Positions 1 through 8,539 of a stretch of DNA of 64,000 bases are shown here, piece by piece. The DNA lies in assembly GCA_001423545.1 (NCBI GenBank), contig LMOK01000001.1, positions 248,001-312,000 of the forward strand. The letters are read 5' to 3'. Each line of letters starts with the position of its first letter. Position 1 is the stretch's first letter. This DNA comes from Orlajensenia sp001423545 (GTDB lineage: Bacteria > Actinomycetota > Actinomycetes > Actinomycetales > Microbacteriaceae). The position numbers and the translations under genes were made by a program. The notes beneath the pieces are model-generated. The model was not told the DNA's origin. It saw nothing but the letters and a program-made list of their open reading frames with translations, and searched no databases.

Positions 1-465
1 CATGACCGGGATGCCGGCGCCGACGATGCGCCGGATCTGCTTGTAGCTGCGCACGCCGCCCTCGAGCTTCACGGCGTGGGCACCGGTCTCCTTCATGAAG
101 CGCACCGCTGTGTGCAGCGCCTCGTCGGCACCGGTCTCGTAGGAGCCGAACGGCATGTCCGCCACGACGAGGGCGCGACTGGCGGCGTGCGCGACGGCGC
201 GGGTCAGCGGGATCAGCTCGTCGACCGTCACCGGGAGCGTGGTGTCGTAGCCGAAGACGTTGTTGCCCGCGCTGTCGCCCACGAGCAGGAAGTCGATTCC
301 CGCCTGGTCGAAGATACGAGCCGTGAGCTGGTCGTAACTGGTCAATCCCGTGATCGGGATGCCGTTCGCCTTGGCGTTCTGGAAGTGCCTGGTGCGCACT
401 CTCCGCGGTCCCGTCGTGGTTCCGCCGCCGTAGGGATTGGTCTCCTCGGAAGGCTGCTCTGGCAT
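1..465 (-). CDS. panB: 3-methyl-2-oxobutanoate hydroxymethyltransferase, N-terminal part
   Basis: PanB makes ketopantoate from 3-methyl-2-oxobutanoate and methylene-tetrahydrofolate, the first committed step of pantothenate and CoA synthesis in the cytosol. The first 155 residues are inside the window; the family is usually about 270 residues, so the C-terminal 40-45% lies beyond base 1. Visible family motifs are LTSYDQLTARIFDQAG, the metal-site segment LLVGDSAGN, VVADMPFGSYE and AVKLEGG, ending at GIPVM. The start at 465 is chosen because a TAGACT -10 hexamer lies 7 bases upstream and there is no Shine-Dalgarno sequence, which fits a leaderless mRNA. It is divergent from glnA2 across 70 bases; panB lies close to the glnA2-glnE-glnA1 block in mycobacteria too. 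Confidence 0.93.
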   Translation of the reverse strand, partial: MPEQPSEETNPYGGGTTTGPRRVRTRHFQNAKANGIPITGLTSYDQLTARIFDQAGIDFLLVGDSAGNNVFGYDTTLPVTVDELIPLTRAVAHAASRALVVADMPFGSYETGADEALHTAVRFMKETGAHAVKLEGGVRSYKQIRRIVGAGIPVM

Positions 466-472
466 GTCATCG

Positions 473-478
473 AGTCTA
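473..478 (-). promoter_or_regulatory. -10 element of panB, leaderless
   Basis: TAGACT read on the minus strand, 7 bases before the panB ATG at 465. The spacing places the transcript start at or next to the start codon. No clear -35 element is seen. Confidence 0.6.
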
Positions 479-505
479 ACGACGTCAACTCGCACCGTTG
501 GTCGA

Positions 506-511
506 TAGTCT
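506..511 (+). promoter_or_regulatory. -10 element of glnA2
   Basis: TAGTCT, with a transcript start expected near 518. A short leader then carries the Shine-Dalgarno sequence AGGAAAGG just before the ATG at 536. It lies back to back with the panB promoter. Confidence 0.5.
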
Positions 512-535
512 GAGGACGTCTAGGAAAGGGCACGG

Positions 536-1873
536 ATGGATAAGCAGCGCGACTTCGTTCTTCGCACCATCGAGGAGCGGGGAGTCAAGTTCATCCGCTT
601 GTGGTTCACCGACGTCGTCGGCACCCTCAAGTCGGTCGCCATCGCTCCAGCCGAGGTGGAGGGCGCGTTCGCCGAGGGCCTCGGATTCGACGGCTCGGCG
701 ATCGAGGGCCTCACCCGCACCTTCGAGTCCGACCTGCTGGCGCATCCGGACCCCACGACGTTCCAGATCCTGCCGTGGCGCGGCGATGTCGACCCGACCG
801 CGCGCATGTTCTGCGACATCACGACGCCCGACGGTCTGCCCGCCGTCGCCGATCCGCGCAACGTTCTCAAGCGCACCCTCGCGAAGGCGGCCGACCGGGG
901 CTTCACCTTCTACACCCACCCCGAGATCGAGTTCTACCTGCTGAAGTCGTCGAAGTACGGCGAGAACGGGCCGGAGCCCGTCGACAGCGCCGGGTACTTC
1001 GACAACGTCCCCGGTGGCACCGCTCACGACTTCCGCCGCCGCTCGGTGCGCATGCTCGAAGACCTGGGCATCTCGGTGGAGTTCAGCCACCACGAGGCCG
1101 GCCCCGGCCAGAACGAGATCGACCTGCGCTACGCGGACGCTCTCACCACGGCAGACAACGTCATGACCTTCCGCACGGTCATCAAAGAGGTGGCCATCGA
1201 GCAGGGCGTCTATGCGACGTTCATGCCGAAGCCCTTCTCCGACAAGCCCGGCTCCGGCATGCACACGCACATGTCGCTGTTCGAGGGCGATGCGAACGCC
1301 TTCTACGAGGCCGGAGCGCAGTACCAGCTCTCCAAGACCGGTCGTCATTTCATCGCGGGCCTCCTGCGTCACGCGCCCGAGATCACCGCCGTCACGAACC
1401 AGTTCGTGAACTCCTACAAACGGCTCTGGGGCGGGGGAGAGGCTCCGAGCTTCGTCTGCTGGGGCCACAACAACCGGTCCGCGCTCATCAGGGTTCCGCT
1501 TTACAAGCCCAACAAGGGTCAGAGTGCTCGCGTCGAGTACCGTGCCATCGACTCGGCCGCGAACCCGTACCTGGCGTACTCGCTCATCCTCGCTGCCGGG
1601 CTGAAGGGCATCGAGGAGGGCTACGAGCTCCCGCCCGAGGCCGAGGACAACGTGTGGGGCCTCTCCGACACCGAGCGTCGGGCTCTCGGCTACAACGCCC
1701 TTCCCGCCAGCCTCGACCACGCCGTGTCGATCATGGAGGACTCGGAGCTGGTTGCCGAGACCTTGGGTGAGCAGGTGTTCAACTACGTCCTGCGCAACAA
1801 GCGCGAGGAGTGGGCGGCCTATCGCACCCAGGTCACGCCGTACGAGCTGCGCACCAATCTCGAGATCCTCTGA
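536..1873 (+). CDS. glnA2: glutamine synthetase type I, GlnA2 class
   Basis: A 445-residue glutamine synthetase, the length of the GlnA2 class rather than the ~475 of GlnA1. It shows the beta-grasp N-terminus (FIRLWFTDVVGTLKSVAIA), GLGFDGSAIEGLTR, the metal-binding glutamates in HPEIEFYLL and SHHEAGPGQNEIDLRY, the ATP-site segment FMPKPFSDKPGSGMHTHMS, and NPYLAYSLILAAGLKG. Tyr363 in GYELPPEAED lines up with the adenylylated Tyr region of GlnA1, but its context differs, and GlnA2 enzymes are generally not thought to be controlled that way. AGGAAAGG precedes the ATG. glnE follows after 11 bases, so the two are probably co-transcribed. In some actinomycetes GlnA2-like enzymes have diverged to gamma-glutamylate other amines, so the substrate is less certain than the fold. 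Confidence 0.95.
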   Translation: MDKQRDFVLRTIEERGVKFIRLWFTDVVGTLKSVAIAPAEVEGAFAEGLGFDGSAIEGLTRTFESDLLAHPDPTTFQILPWRGDVDPTARMFCDITTPDGLPAVADPRNVLKRTLAKAADRGFTFYTHPEIEFYLLKSSKYGENGPEPVDSAGYFDNVPGGTAHDFRRRSVRMLEDLGISVEFSHHEAGPGQNEIDLRYADALTTADNVMTFRTVIKEVAIEQGVYATFMPKPFSDKPGSGMHTHMSLFEGDANAFYEAGAQYQLSKTGRHFIAGLLRHAPEITAVTNQFVNSYKRLWGGGEAPSFVCWGHNNRSALIRVPLYKPNKGQSARVEYRAIDSAANPYLAYSLILAAGLKGIEEGYELPPEAEDNVWGLSDTERRALGYNALPASLDHAVSIMEDSELVAETLGEQVFNYVLRNKREEWAAYRTQVTPYELRTNLEIL

Positions 1874-1884
1874 CCTGTTGACGG

Positions 1885-4800
1885 ATGTCGGAACAGCGCT
1901 TCACCCTCACTGAACTCGCGCGCGTCGGTTTCTCCGATCTGAGCTCCGCGGCCGACGATCTCGCGGAACTCGGCCGGGTGACCGGCGTCGACGCCCGCGA
2001 GCTCCTCCCGGTGTTCGCGCGCGCGGCGTCGCCTGACGCGGCGCTCGGCGGTGGGCTGGCTCTCACGCGCCAGGCTCCGGATGCCGTCCGCGGCGTCCTG
2101 CAGCGTTCCGATGCCGCCGGCCGTCTGGTGGGTCTCCTCGGCGCATCGACGGGCTTCCGCGAGTTCTTCCTGCGCCGCCCGGAGGAGCTCGTGTTCTTCG
2201 CGACGGAACTCCGGAGCCTGCCGACTGCCCTGGAGTTGCGCGACGACCTCGTGCGCGTCGCCACAGACGGTGCCGTCGCCGATCCCAGCGGCGACGAGGC
2301 GGCGTGGGCGCGCTTGCGCATCCGCTACCGAAGCTGGCTCGCCCGCATCGCCTCCTTCGACCTCGAGCAGCCCGATCCCGTCGCCGGGATCGACGCCGTG
2401 GCATCCTGCCTCTCGGACCTCGCGTCGGCAGCTCTGGAGGCCTCGCTCGCCGTCGCCCGCGTCGCCGTGTCCCGGTCCGCCGACGGCCCGGCATCCCCGG
2501 GCACGTTCCCTGCTGCCGAGGTCGACGGCACGCTGCTGACGATCATGGGGATGGGCAAGGCCGGTGCGTCCGAGCTCAACTACCTGAGCGACGTCGACGT
2601 GATCTTCGTCGCCGCTGCAGCCGAGGCATCCGACCTCGAGACCGGACGCGCTGTCGACATCGCCACCCGTCTTGCGATGCTCACCATCCGGGGCATCGAC
2701 GGCATCGGCAACGAGCCGGGCCTCTGGGAGGTCGACCCGAACCTGCGGCCGGAGGGCAAGGACGGCGCCCTCGTGCGCTCGCTCGAATCGCACCTCGCCT
2801 ACTACGAGCGCTGGGCGAAGAACTGGGAGTTCCAGGCGCTGTTGAAGGCGCGCCCGCTCGCTGGTGACGTGGGCCTGGGTGAGCGCTATCTCGCCGGCAT
2901 CGCCCCCAAGGTCTGGACCAGTGCCTCACGCGAGGGCTTCGTGGCCTCGGTGCAGGCGATGCGCCAGCGGGTCACCGACAACATCCCCGACGATGAGGTC
3001 GACCTGCAGCTGAAGCTCGGTCCCGGCGGCCTCCGGGACATCGAGTTCACCGTTCAGCTGCTGCAGCTCGTGCACGGCCAGGACGATCCGTCGGTGCGTG
3101 CGGCCGGAACCCTTCCCGCCCTCGAGGCCCTCGCCGAGAACGGCTACATCGGACGGGTCGAGAGCGCCGAGTTCGCCCGCGACTACAGGGTTCTGCGGCT
3201 CATGGAGCACCGCATCCAGCTGCGACAGCTCACCCGCACCCATCTCATGCCGCGCGACCCCGATGACAGGCGCGCCATCGCCCGTGCCACGGGTCTCGCC
3301 AACAGCGCAGAAGCCCTCACCACGCTGTGGGCGGAGCTCAAGCATCGCGTTCGGGGCCTGCATGAGCGTCTGTTCTACAGGCCGCTGCTCTCAGCCGTCG
3401 CCGCCATGCCGGCCGATGGACGTGCGCTGACGAGCGCCCAGGCCGAGGCGCGTCTCGCGGCCATCGGATTCCGCGATCCCCACGGTGCCCTCGCCCACAT
3501 CGCCGCCCTCACCGCAGGGGTCTCACGACGTTCGACCATCCAGAGACACCTCGTTCCCGTGATGCTGCAGTGGTTCTCCGAGGGCGCCGATCCCGACTAC
3601 GGCCTGCTGGCCTTCCGGCGCCTCAGCGACAGCCTCGGCTCCACGTACTGGTACCTGCGCATGCTCCGCGATTCCTCGGGAGCCGCCCAGCGTCTCACCC
3701 GAGTCCTGTCGAGCTCGCGTTTCGTGGGTGAGCTGCTCGATCGCATCCCCGAGTCGGTCGCCTGGCTCGAGGACCTCGAGGAACTCCGCCCTCGCCCGCT
3801 CGGTGCCCTGCAGGAGGAGACCGCCGCCGTCCTGGCGAGGCACGGCTCCGCCGATACAGCGGCCGGCGTCCTCCGCTCGATGCGGCGTCGTGAAGTGCTG
3901 CGGGTGGCATTCGCCTGCATCCTCGACGTCTGCACGGTCGAGGAACTCGGCTGGGCGCTGGCCGACATCACGGCCAATCACATCGCGGGCATCCTCGCGG
4001 CGGCCCGCGGCACCGCCGACGACGGCATCGAGTTCGCGATCATCGCCATGGGCCGCTTCGGCGGGCGTGAGCTCGGGTTCGGCTCCGACGCCGATGTCCT
4101 CTACGTGCACCGCGCGACCTCCGCCGAGCCCGAGATGGCCCAGCGGCGGGCCCAACACCTCGTGGCCGAGGTGAAGCGCCTCACCGAGGAGGCCATCCTC
4201 CCGCTCGACCTCGACGTCGATCTGCGCCCCGAGGGCAAGAACGGGCCGATCACCCGCTCCCTCGAGTCGTACCGCGCCTACTACGCGCGCTGGTCGCTCA
4301 CCTGGGAGGCGCAGGCCCTCCTGCGTGCCCGGGCCATCGCCGGCGACGAGTCGCTGCGACGTGACTTCGAGGAGATGGCCGCGCCGGTGCGATACCCGAT
4401 CGAGCTCAGCGAGCTCGACATCCGCGAGGTCCGCCGCATCAAGGCCCGCGTCGAGAACGAGCGCCTGCCGCAGGGCGCAGACCCCACCCGCCACCTCAAG
4501 CTCGGACGCGGCTCGCTCAGCGATGTCGAATGGTTGGTGCAGTTGCTTCAACTGCAGCACGCGCACGCCACCCCCGCGCTGCGCACCCCGTCCACCCTCG
4601 AGGCCCTGACCCGCGCGACGGAGGCCGGCCTCATCGGCGAGACGGATGCGGAGACCCTGCGCGCGGCCTGGATCTTCGCGTCCCGCGCCCGCTCGGCCAT
4701 GACGCTCTGGCTCAACAAGACAGCGGACGTGCTTCCCAGCGACCGCGTCCAGCTCGACGGCGTCGCCCGCATCCTCGCGTACCCGTCGGGGTCCTCTGCG

Positions 4801-4902
4801 CAGCTCGAGCAGGACTACCTGGCCGCCACGCGTCGTGCCCGCACGGTCTTCGAGCGCCTGTTCTACGGCTTCGCGGAGACCGCTCCGCCCACCACGGGCT
4901 GA
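1885..4902 (+). CDS. glnE: bifunctional glutamine synthetase adenylyltransferase / adenylyl-removing enzyme
   Basis: GlnE attaches AMP to, and removes it from, a Tyr of glutamine synthetase in response to nitrogen status. The 1005-residue length is normal for actinobacterial GlnE. Two nucleotidyltransferase domains are visible: the N-terminal de-adenylylase with GMGKAGASELNYLSDVDVIF at about residues 221-240, and the C-terminal adenylylase with MGRFGGRELGFGSDADVLYV at about 721-740. Each is followed by a PEGK(D/N)G segment and a GPGGLRDIEF or GRGSLSDVEW helix. The ATG is 11 bases after glnA2; the Shine-Dalgarno sequence is weak, in keeping with coupling. The last 40 bases overlap, tail to tail, the CPBP gene on the other strand. 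The likely target is GlnA1, whose Tyr402 motif is intact. Confidence 0.95.
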   Translation: MSEQRFTLTELARVGFSDLSSAADDLAELGRVTGVDARELLPVFARAASPDAALGGGLALTRQAPDAVRGVLQRSDAAGRLVGLLGASTGFREFFLRRPEELVFFATELRSLPTALELRDDLVRVATDGAVADPSGDEAAWARLRIRYRSWLARIASFDLEQPDPVAGIDAVASCLSDLASAALEASLAVARVAVSRSADGPASPGTFPAAEVDGTLLTIMGMGKAGASELNYLSDVDVIFVAAAAEASDLETGRAVDIATRLAMLTIRGIDGIGNEPGLWEVDPNLRPEGKDGALVRSLESHLAYYERWAKNWEFQALLKARPLAGDVGLGERYLAGIAPKVWTSASREGFVASVQAMRQRVTDNIPDDEVDLQLKLGPGGLRDIEFTVQLLQLVHGQDDPSVRAAGTLPALEALAENGYIGRVESAEFARDYRVLRLMEHRIQLRQLTRTHLMPRDPDDRRAIARATGLANSAEALTTLWAELKHRVRGLHERLFYRPLLSAVAAMPADGRALTSAQAEARLAAIGFRDPHGALAHIAALTAGVSRRSTIQRHLVPVMLQWFSEGADPDYGLLAFRRLSDSLGSTYWYLRMLRDSSGAAQRLTRVLSSSRFVGELLDRIPESVAWLEDLEELRPRPLGALQEETAAVLARHGSADTAAGVLRSMRRREVLRVAFACILDVCTVEELGWALADITANHIAGILAAARGTADDGIEFAIIAMGRFGGRELGFGSDADVLYVHRATSAEPEMAQRRAQHLVAEVKRLTEEAILPLDLDVDLRPEGKNGPITRSLESYRAYYARWSLTWEAQALLRARAIAGDESLRRDFEEMAAPVRYPIELSELDIREVRRIKARVENERLPQGADPTRHLKLGRGSLSDVEWLVQLLQLQHAHATPALRTPSTLEALTRATEAGLIGETDAETLRAAWIFASRARSAMTLWLNKTADVLPSDRVQLDGVARILAYPSGSSAQLEQDYLAATRRARTVFERLFYGFAETAPPTTG

Positions 4903-5654
4903 CGGGTCTCCAGCGGCTTCTCGTCTGCGCCCTTGATGACCCAGTAGACGACGGCGAGCGACAGCACGCCGACGACCGGACCGAGGAACGACCCGAACGG
5001 TATGCCGAGTGGCGCGAAGCCGACGGCGAACACCGAGACGTCCCAGAGTCCGTGCAGCACCATCGCCCAGATCAGGGATCCGGTGGTGCGCCGCAGGATG
5101 TAGAAGGCCGTGCCCGACATCGCAGCGAGTCCGGCCTGCGCCAGCGAATTCGACAGCGGCGCGCCGAGCGCGGCGTTGACCAGGTGCATCCCGCCGAAGA
5201 GCAGTGTGGTCAGCAGCCACGCCCAGACCTCGGGAAGCCGGGAGCGGAACGAGGTGAGAACGAGGCCGCGCGACATCAGCTCCTCGCAGAACCCGACGAA
5301 CACTCCCAGCGCGATCAGCGACAGCACGAACGAGGCATCGAACTTCGTCCAGTCGGTGGTGAAGAGGTTGGCGATGGCGGCGAGGAACATGATGATCGGC
5401 ACGAAGATCGGCCAGGTGTGGTGAGAGCGCTTCCGCTCGAACAACGCGGGTCGCCACCAGCCGAGCAACGACGTCGTGACGGCGAGAAGCACGGCGGCGA
5501 TCGACAGGTCGAGTACCGCACCGCGCCAGGTGCTCTCGGCGGACGTCCCGATCTCGGGGAAGGGAATGCCGCTGAGCTTGGTGACGAGGTAGATGACGAA
5601 CACGTAGCCGATGAAGATGGCGAAGCCGATCCAGACTCGGGGTGTCACTCGCAT
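4863..5654 (-). CDS. CPBP family intramembrane metalloprotease
   Basis: A 263-residue multi-pass membrane protein of the CAAX protease / bacteriocin-processing (Abi) family. The family motifs are present: the glutamate pair and Arg in CEELMSRGLVL, GGMHLVNAAL with the conserved His, and VLHGLWD. About eight hydrophobic segments are visible. I chose the ATG at 5654 because GGAAGG lies 9 bases upstream; a longer in-frame extension to 5720 has no such site. Its 3' end overlaps the 3' end of glnE by 40 bases. Substrates are unknown; members range from prenyl-protein processing to bacteriocin immunity, and nothing nearby points to either. Confidence 0.85.
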   Translation of the reverse strand: MRVTPRVWIGFAIFIGYVFVIYLVTKLSGIPFPEIGTSAESTWRGAVLDLSIAAVLLAVTTSLLGWWRPALFERKRSHHTWPIFVPIIMFLAAIANLFTTDWTKFDASFVLSLIALGVFVGFCEELMSRGLVLTSFRSRLPEVWAWLLTTLLFGGMHLVNAALGAPLSNSLAQAGLAAMSGTAFYILRRTTGSLIWAMVLHGLWDVSVFAVGFAPLGIPFGSFLGPVVGVLSLAVVYWVIKGADEKPLETRQPVVGGAVSAKP

Positions 5655-5757
5655 TGCACAGGGCCTTCCAGTCGATGGGCGTTTCGGATTCACGCTATCG
5701 GCGCGGAACCTGGTGAGCAAAAGTCGGAGGACGGCGCGGCGCCTTCGAGACGAGAAC

Positions 5758-5785
5758 GGGCCGCACCCCCGAGAGGATGCGGCCC
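5758..5785 (-). terminator. hairpin after glnA1
   Basis: Eight-base perfect arms GGGCCGCA / TGCGGCCC around a 12-base loop, 20 bases past the glnA1 stop codon on its transcript. The T tract is weak. Confidence 0.55.
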
Positions 5786-5805
5786 GAAGCCGTCGTCAGC
5801 GCTGA

Positions 5806-7230
5806 CTACACGCCGTAGTAGAGCTCGAACTCGAACGGGTGCGGACGCTGCGCGAGGGGCTTGATCTCCTTCTCGCGCTTGTAGTCGATCCACGTCTCGA
5901 TGAGCTCGGGGGTGAACACGCCACCGGCGAGCAGGAACTCGTGGTCTGCCTCGAGTGCGTCGAGGGCAGCGCCCAGGGAAGCCGGAACCTGCGGGATGTT
6001 CTTGGCCTCTTCGGGCGGCAGCTCGTAGAGGTCCTTGTCGACGGGCTCGTGCGGCTCGATGCGGTTCTTGATGCCGTCGAGGCCGGCCATGAGCTGGGCG
6101 GCGAATGCGAGGTACGGGTTGCCCGAGGCATCCGGAGCGCGGAACTCGATGCGCTTGGCCTTCGGGTTGGTCCCCGTGATCGGGATGCGGATCGAAGCCG
6201 AGCGGTTGCCGGCCGAGTAGACCAGGTTGACCGGGGCCTCGAAGCCGGGAACCAGGCGGTGGTAGGAGTTCACCGTCGGGTTCGTGAAGGCGAGGACTGC
6301 GGGGGCGTGCTTGAGCAGGCCGCCGATGTACCAGCGGGCCAGGTCGGAGAGTCCGCCGTAGCCGGCCTCGTCGTAGAACAGCGGCTTGCCGTCGTTCCAC
6401 AGCGACTGGTGGGTGTGCATGCCCGAGCCGTTGTCGCCGAACAGCGGCTTCGGCATGAAGGTGGCGGTCTTGCCCCACTGCTCGGCCGTGTTCTTCACGA
6501 TGTACTTGAACTTCAGGATGTCGTCGGCCGCGTGCACCATGGTGTCGAAGCGGTAGTTGATCTCCTGCTGACCACCGGTTCCCACCTCGTGGTGCGAGCG
6601 CTCGAGGATGAGGCCGGCGTCGATGAGCTTGAGCGAGATGTCGTCGCGCAGGTCAGCGGTCTTGTCGACGGGGGAGACGGGGAAGTAGCCGCCCTTGTAG
6701 GGCGTCTTGTTCGCGAGGTTGCCGCCCTCTTCCTTGCGGCCGGAGTTCCAGGCACCCTCTTCGGAGTCGACCGAGTAGAAGCTCGAGTACTGGTTCACTT
6801 CGTAGCGCACGTCGTCGAAGATGTAGAACTCGGCCTCGGGGGCGAAGAACGCGGTGTCGGCGATGCCGGTCGAGGCGAGGTACTTCTCGGCCTTCTTGGC
6901 GACCTGGCGCGGGTCCTTCGAGTAGATCTCGCCGTTGCGGGGGTTGTAGATGTCGAAGACCATGATGAGCGTGCGCTCGATGCGGAACTGGTCGATGTAG
7001 GCGGTCGTCACGTCAGGGATGAGCTGCATGTCCGACTCGTGGATGTTCGCGAATCCGCGGATGGACGAGCCGTCGAACAACTGGCCGACGGTGAAGAACT
7101 CCTCGTCGACAGTCGACGCCGGGATGTTGAAGTGCTGCTGCACACCCGGAAGGTCGGTGAAACGGATGTCGAGGAACTTGACGTCTGTCTCCTTGATGAA
7201 CGCGAGAACTTCAGACGAGTCTTTGAACAT
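5806..7230 (-). CDS. glnA1: glutamine synthetase type I, GlnA1
   Basis: The main ammonium-assimilating glutamine synthetase (glutamate + NH3 + ATP to glutamine), a cytosolic dodecamer. Its 474 residues match the GSI-beta class. Motifs seen: LFDGSSIRGF, APEAEFYIFDD, SHHEVGTGGQQEINYRFD, FMPKPLFGDNGSGMHTHQS, and the adenylylation loop KDLYELPPEE with Tyr402, the expected target of GlnE encoded nearby. AGGAGAAG lies before the ATG. Upstream is a TACCCT -10 element and, at about -41, a four-part GlnR-type operator, so nitrogen control at the transcript level is likely as well. The gene is divergent from the RDD gene, as in mycobacteria. Confidence 0.97.
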   Translation of the reverse strand: MFKDSSEVLAFIKETDVKFLDIRFTDLPGVQQHFNIPASTVDEEFFTVGQLFDGSSIRGFANIHESDMQLIPDVTTAYIDQFRIERTLIMVFDIYNPRNGEIYSKDPRQVAKKAEKYLASTGIADTAFFAPEAEFYIFDDVRYEVNQYSSFYSVDSEEGAWNSGRKEEGGNLANKTPYKGGYFPVSPVDKTADLRDDISLKLIDAGLILERSHHEVGTGGQQEINYRFDTMVHAADDILKFKYIVKNTAEQWGKTATFMPKPLFGDNGSGMHTHQSLWNDGKPLFYDEAGYGGLSDLARWYIGGLLKHAPAVLAFTNPTVNSYHRLVPGFEAPVNLVYSAGNRSASIRIPITGTNPKAKRIEFRAPDASGNPYLAFAAQLMAGLDGIKNRIEPHEPVDKDLYELPPEEAKNIPQVPASLGAALDALEADHEFLLAGGVFTPELIETWIDYKREKEIKPLAQRPHPFEFELYYGV

Positions 7231-7283
7231 GTAGGACTTCTCCTAGGACTGGAACCGATCGCTGCACAGCGCAACTGTTCATG

Positions 7284-7289
7284 AGGGTA
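7284..7289 (-). promoter_or_regulatory. -10 element of glnA1
   Basis: TACCCT on the minus strand; transcript start near 7277, giving a leader of about 47 bases with AGGAGAAG at its end. The GlnR-type box is centred about 41 bases upstream of this start. Confidence 0.5.
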
Positions 7290-7299
7290 TTGGGAGGCC

Positions 7300-7337
7300 G
7301 TTTCCCTGCAGTGTCGCTAATGTTTCGGGCATGTTAC
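7300..7337 (-). promoter_or_regulatory. GlnR-type operator upstream of glnA1
   Basis: Read on the glnA1 strand, the site is GTAAC-N6-GAAAC-N6-GACAC-N6-GAAAC. The streptomycete GlnR consensus is two copies of gTnAc-N6-GaAAc with N6 spacing; three of the four boxes match fully and the third (GACAC) differs at one base. The position near -41 suits an activator. That a GlnR-like regulator binds here is inference. Confidence 0.65.
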
Positions 7338-7353
7338 GGCCGTGCCGTCTCAT

Positions 7354-7359
7354 TAGACT
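7354..7359 (+). promoter_or_regulatory. -10 element of the RDD gene, leaderless
   Basis: TAGACT ends 6 bases before the GTG at 7366, so transcription should begin at the start codon. It supports this GTG over any downstream start. Confidence 0.6.
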
Positions 7360-7365
7360 CGTGGA

Positions 7366-7806
7366 GTGAGCACCCCCGCGTCAAATCCTCGGACCTTCGG
7401 CGACCTGGCCCCCAGCGTCTATCCCGGAGAGCGCCTCGGTATCCCTCGCGACGGCTCGGGCTCGGTCGCACGTGCCGGGCGGCGAATCGTCGCGCTCCTC
7501 ATCGACTGGGGCAGCGCCATGCTGATCACGCTGCTCTTCGCGAGCTACAACTCGTTCACCTACACCTGGCTGACGCCGGTGGTGTTCCTGGTGCTCCAGG
7601 TCGTCTTCATCCCGACGATCGGCGGAAGCATCGGCCATCGCCTGCTCGGCATGCGCGTCGTCGCCATCGCCGGCGGCTGGGTCGGGATCTGGCGGCCGAT
7701 CGTCCGTTCGGTGCTGCTCACCATCGTGATTCCAGCATTGGTCTGGGACTCGGACCAGCGTGGCTTCCACGACAAGATCGCCGGAACGATCCTCCTGCGG
7801 GTCTGA
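7366..7806 (+). CDS. RDD family membrane protein
   Basis: A 146-residue protein with the RDD domain: the Arg in RAGRRIVALLIDWGSAM and the Asp-Asp-like polar residues in a first transmembrane helix, then helices around YTWLTPVVFLVLQVVFIP and IVRSVLLTIVIPALVW, with GSIGHRLLGMRVV and DQRGFHDKIAGT between and after. RDD proteins are thought to be transporters or ion antiporters in some species, but the role of this actinobacterial glnA1-linked branch is unknown. The same neighbour pair RDD-DUF4191 beside glnA1 is found in mycobacteria. It ends 10 bases from the convergent DUF4191 gene. The start is fixed by the leaderless promoter. Confidence 0.85.
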   Translation: MSTPASNPRTFGDLAPSVYPGERLGIPRDGSGSVARAGRRIVALLIDWGSAMLITLLFASYNSFTYTWLTPVVFLVLQVVFIPTIGGSIGHRLLGMRVVAIAGGWVGIWRPIVRSVLLTIVIPALVWDSDQRGFHDKIAGTILLRV

Positions 7807-7816
7807 CGACGCGCCT

Positions 7817-8527
7817 CTACGCGCGCCGCTGCGCGCGGACCTTGTTGGGGTCGATGCCCTTGGGGATCGGCAGCCCGGTCTTGGCCATCGAGGTCAGGCG
7901 GTTGTTGACCGCGTGGACCTCGGCCTTGGTCAGCTTGGGCTTGATCTTCACAAGCGCCCGCGAGAGCTTGTGCAGCGGCACGGCGTTGGCGTCGGGCCCG
8001 ACCGAGAGCATCGAGATCGGCACGTTGGGAACGACCTTGGCGACCTTGCGCTTCTCGTCGTCCAGCATGCGCTGGGTCCGGCTGATCGGGCCCTCGCTGA
8101 TGAGCACGACGCCGCCGCGGCCGACGGCGCGGTAGACGGCGTCGTGGGTCTTTCCGTTGACCGAGATCGGCATCTCGCTGCCGACCCACCCACGGCGCAG
8201 AGAACTGCGCAGAACGGCGCCGACAGCGCCGGGCTGACCCTCGATCTGCGAGTAGGCAGCCTTCTCGGCGCGTCGGCCGAGCACGACGAGGGCGATCAGC
8301 AGACCGCCGAGCACGCCCGCGATGATCCAGAGGGCGATCGTGAATCCGTTGCCCTCGCCGAGCCAGAGAGCGAAGCCCAGACCGACGACGACGGGTGCGA
8401 GGAAGCCGAGGAGCATGATCCACACCGCGTTGGAGTCGTACCGGCGGGTCATCTGGAAGACCTGCCACATCTGCTTGAAGCGACCGGGTTCCTTCGGAGT
8501 GGACGACGTGTCCGACTTGCGTGCCAT
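7817..8527 (-). CDS. DUF4191 domain-containing membrane protein
   Basis: A 236-residue protein of unknown function from the DUF4191 family, found almost only in Actinobacteria. A charged N-terminus (KQMWQVFQMTRRYD) leads to two transmembrane helices at about residues 38-57 and 64-84, then a cytosolic domain with SLRRGWVGSEMPISVNGKTHDAVYRAVGRGGVVLISEGP, a conserved block of the family, and a basic C-terminus. Its place next to the RDD gene and glnA1 is conserved in mycobacteria, where lipA and lipB come next; here a pseudokinase gene is found instead. ATG at 8527 has a TATCCT -10 element 6 bases upstream and no Shine-Dalgarno sequence. Confidence 0.88.
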   Translation of the reverse strand: MARKSDTSSTPKEPGRFKQMWQVFQMTRRYDSNAVWIMLLGFLAPVVVGLGFALWLGEGNGFTIALWIIAGVLGGLLIALVVLGRRAEKAAYSQIEGQPGAVGAVLRSSLRRGWVGSEMPISVNGKTHDAVYRAVGRGGVVLISEGPISRTQRMLDDEKRKVAKVVPNVPISMLSVGPDANAVPLHKLSRALVKIKPKLTKAEVHAVNNRLTSMAKTGLPIPKGIDPNKVRAQRRA

Positions 8528-8533
8528 GGCTCA

Positions 8534-8539
8534 AGGATA
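8534..8539 (-). promoter_or_regulatory. -10 element of the DUF4191 gene, leaderless
   Basis: TATCCT on the minus strand, 6 bases before the ATG at 8527. Confidence 0.6.

Noticed and set aside
485..1720. Long open frame on the minus strand opposite glnA2
   Set aside because: It is a high-GC shadow of glnA2, with no ribosome site or recognisable motif.
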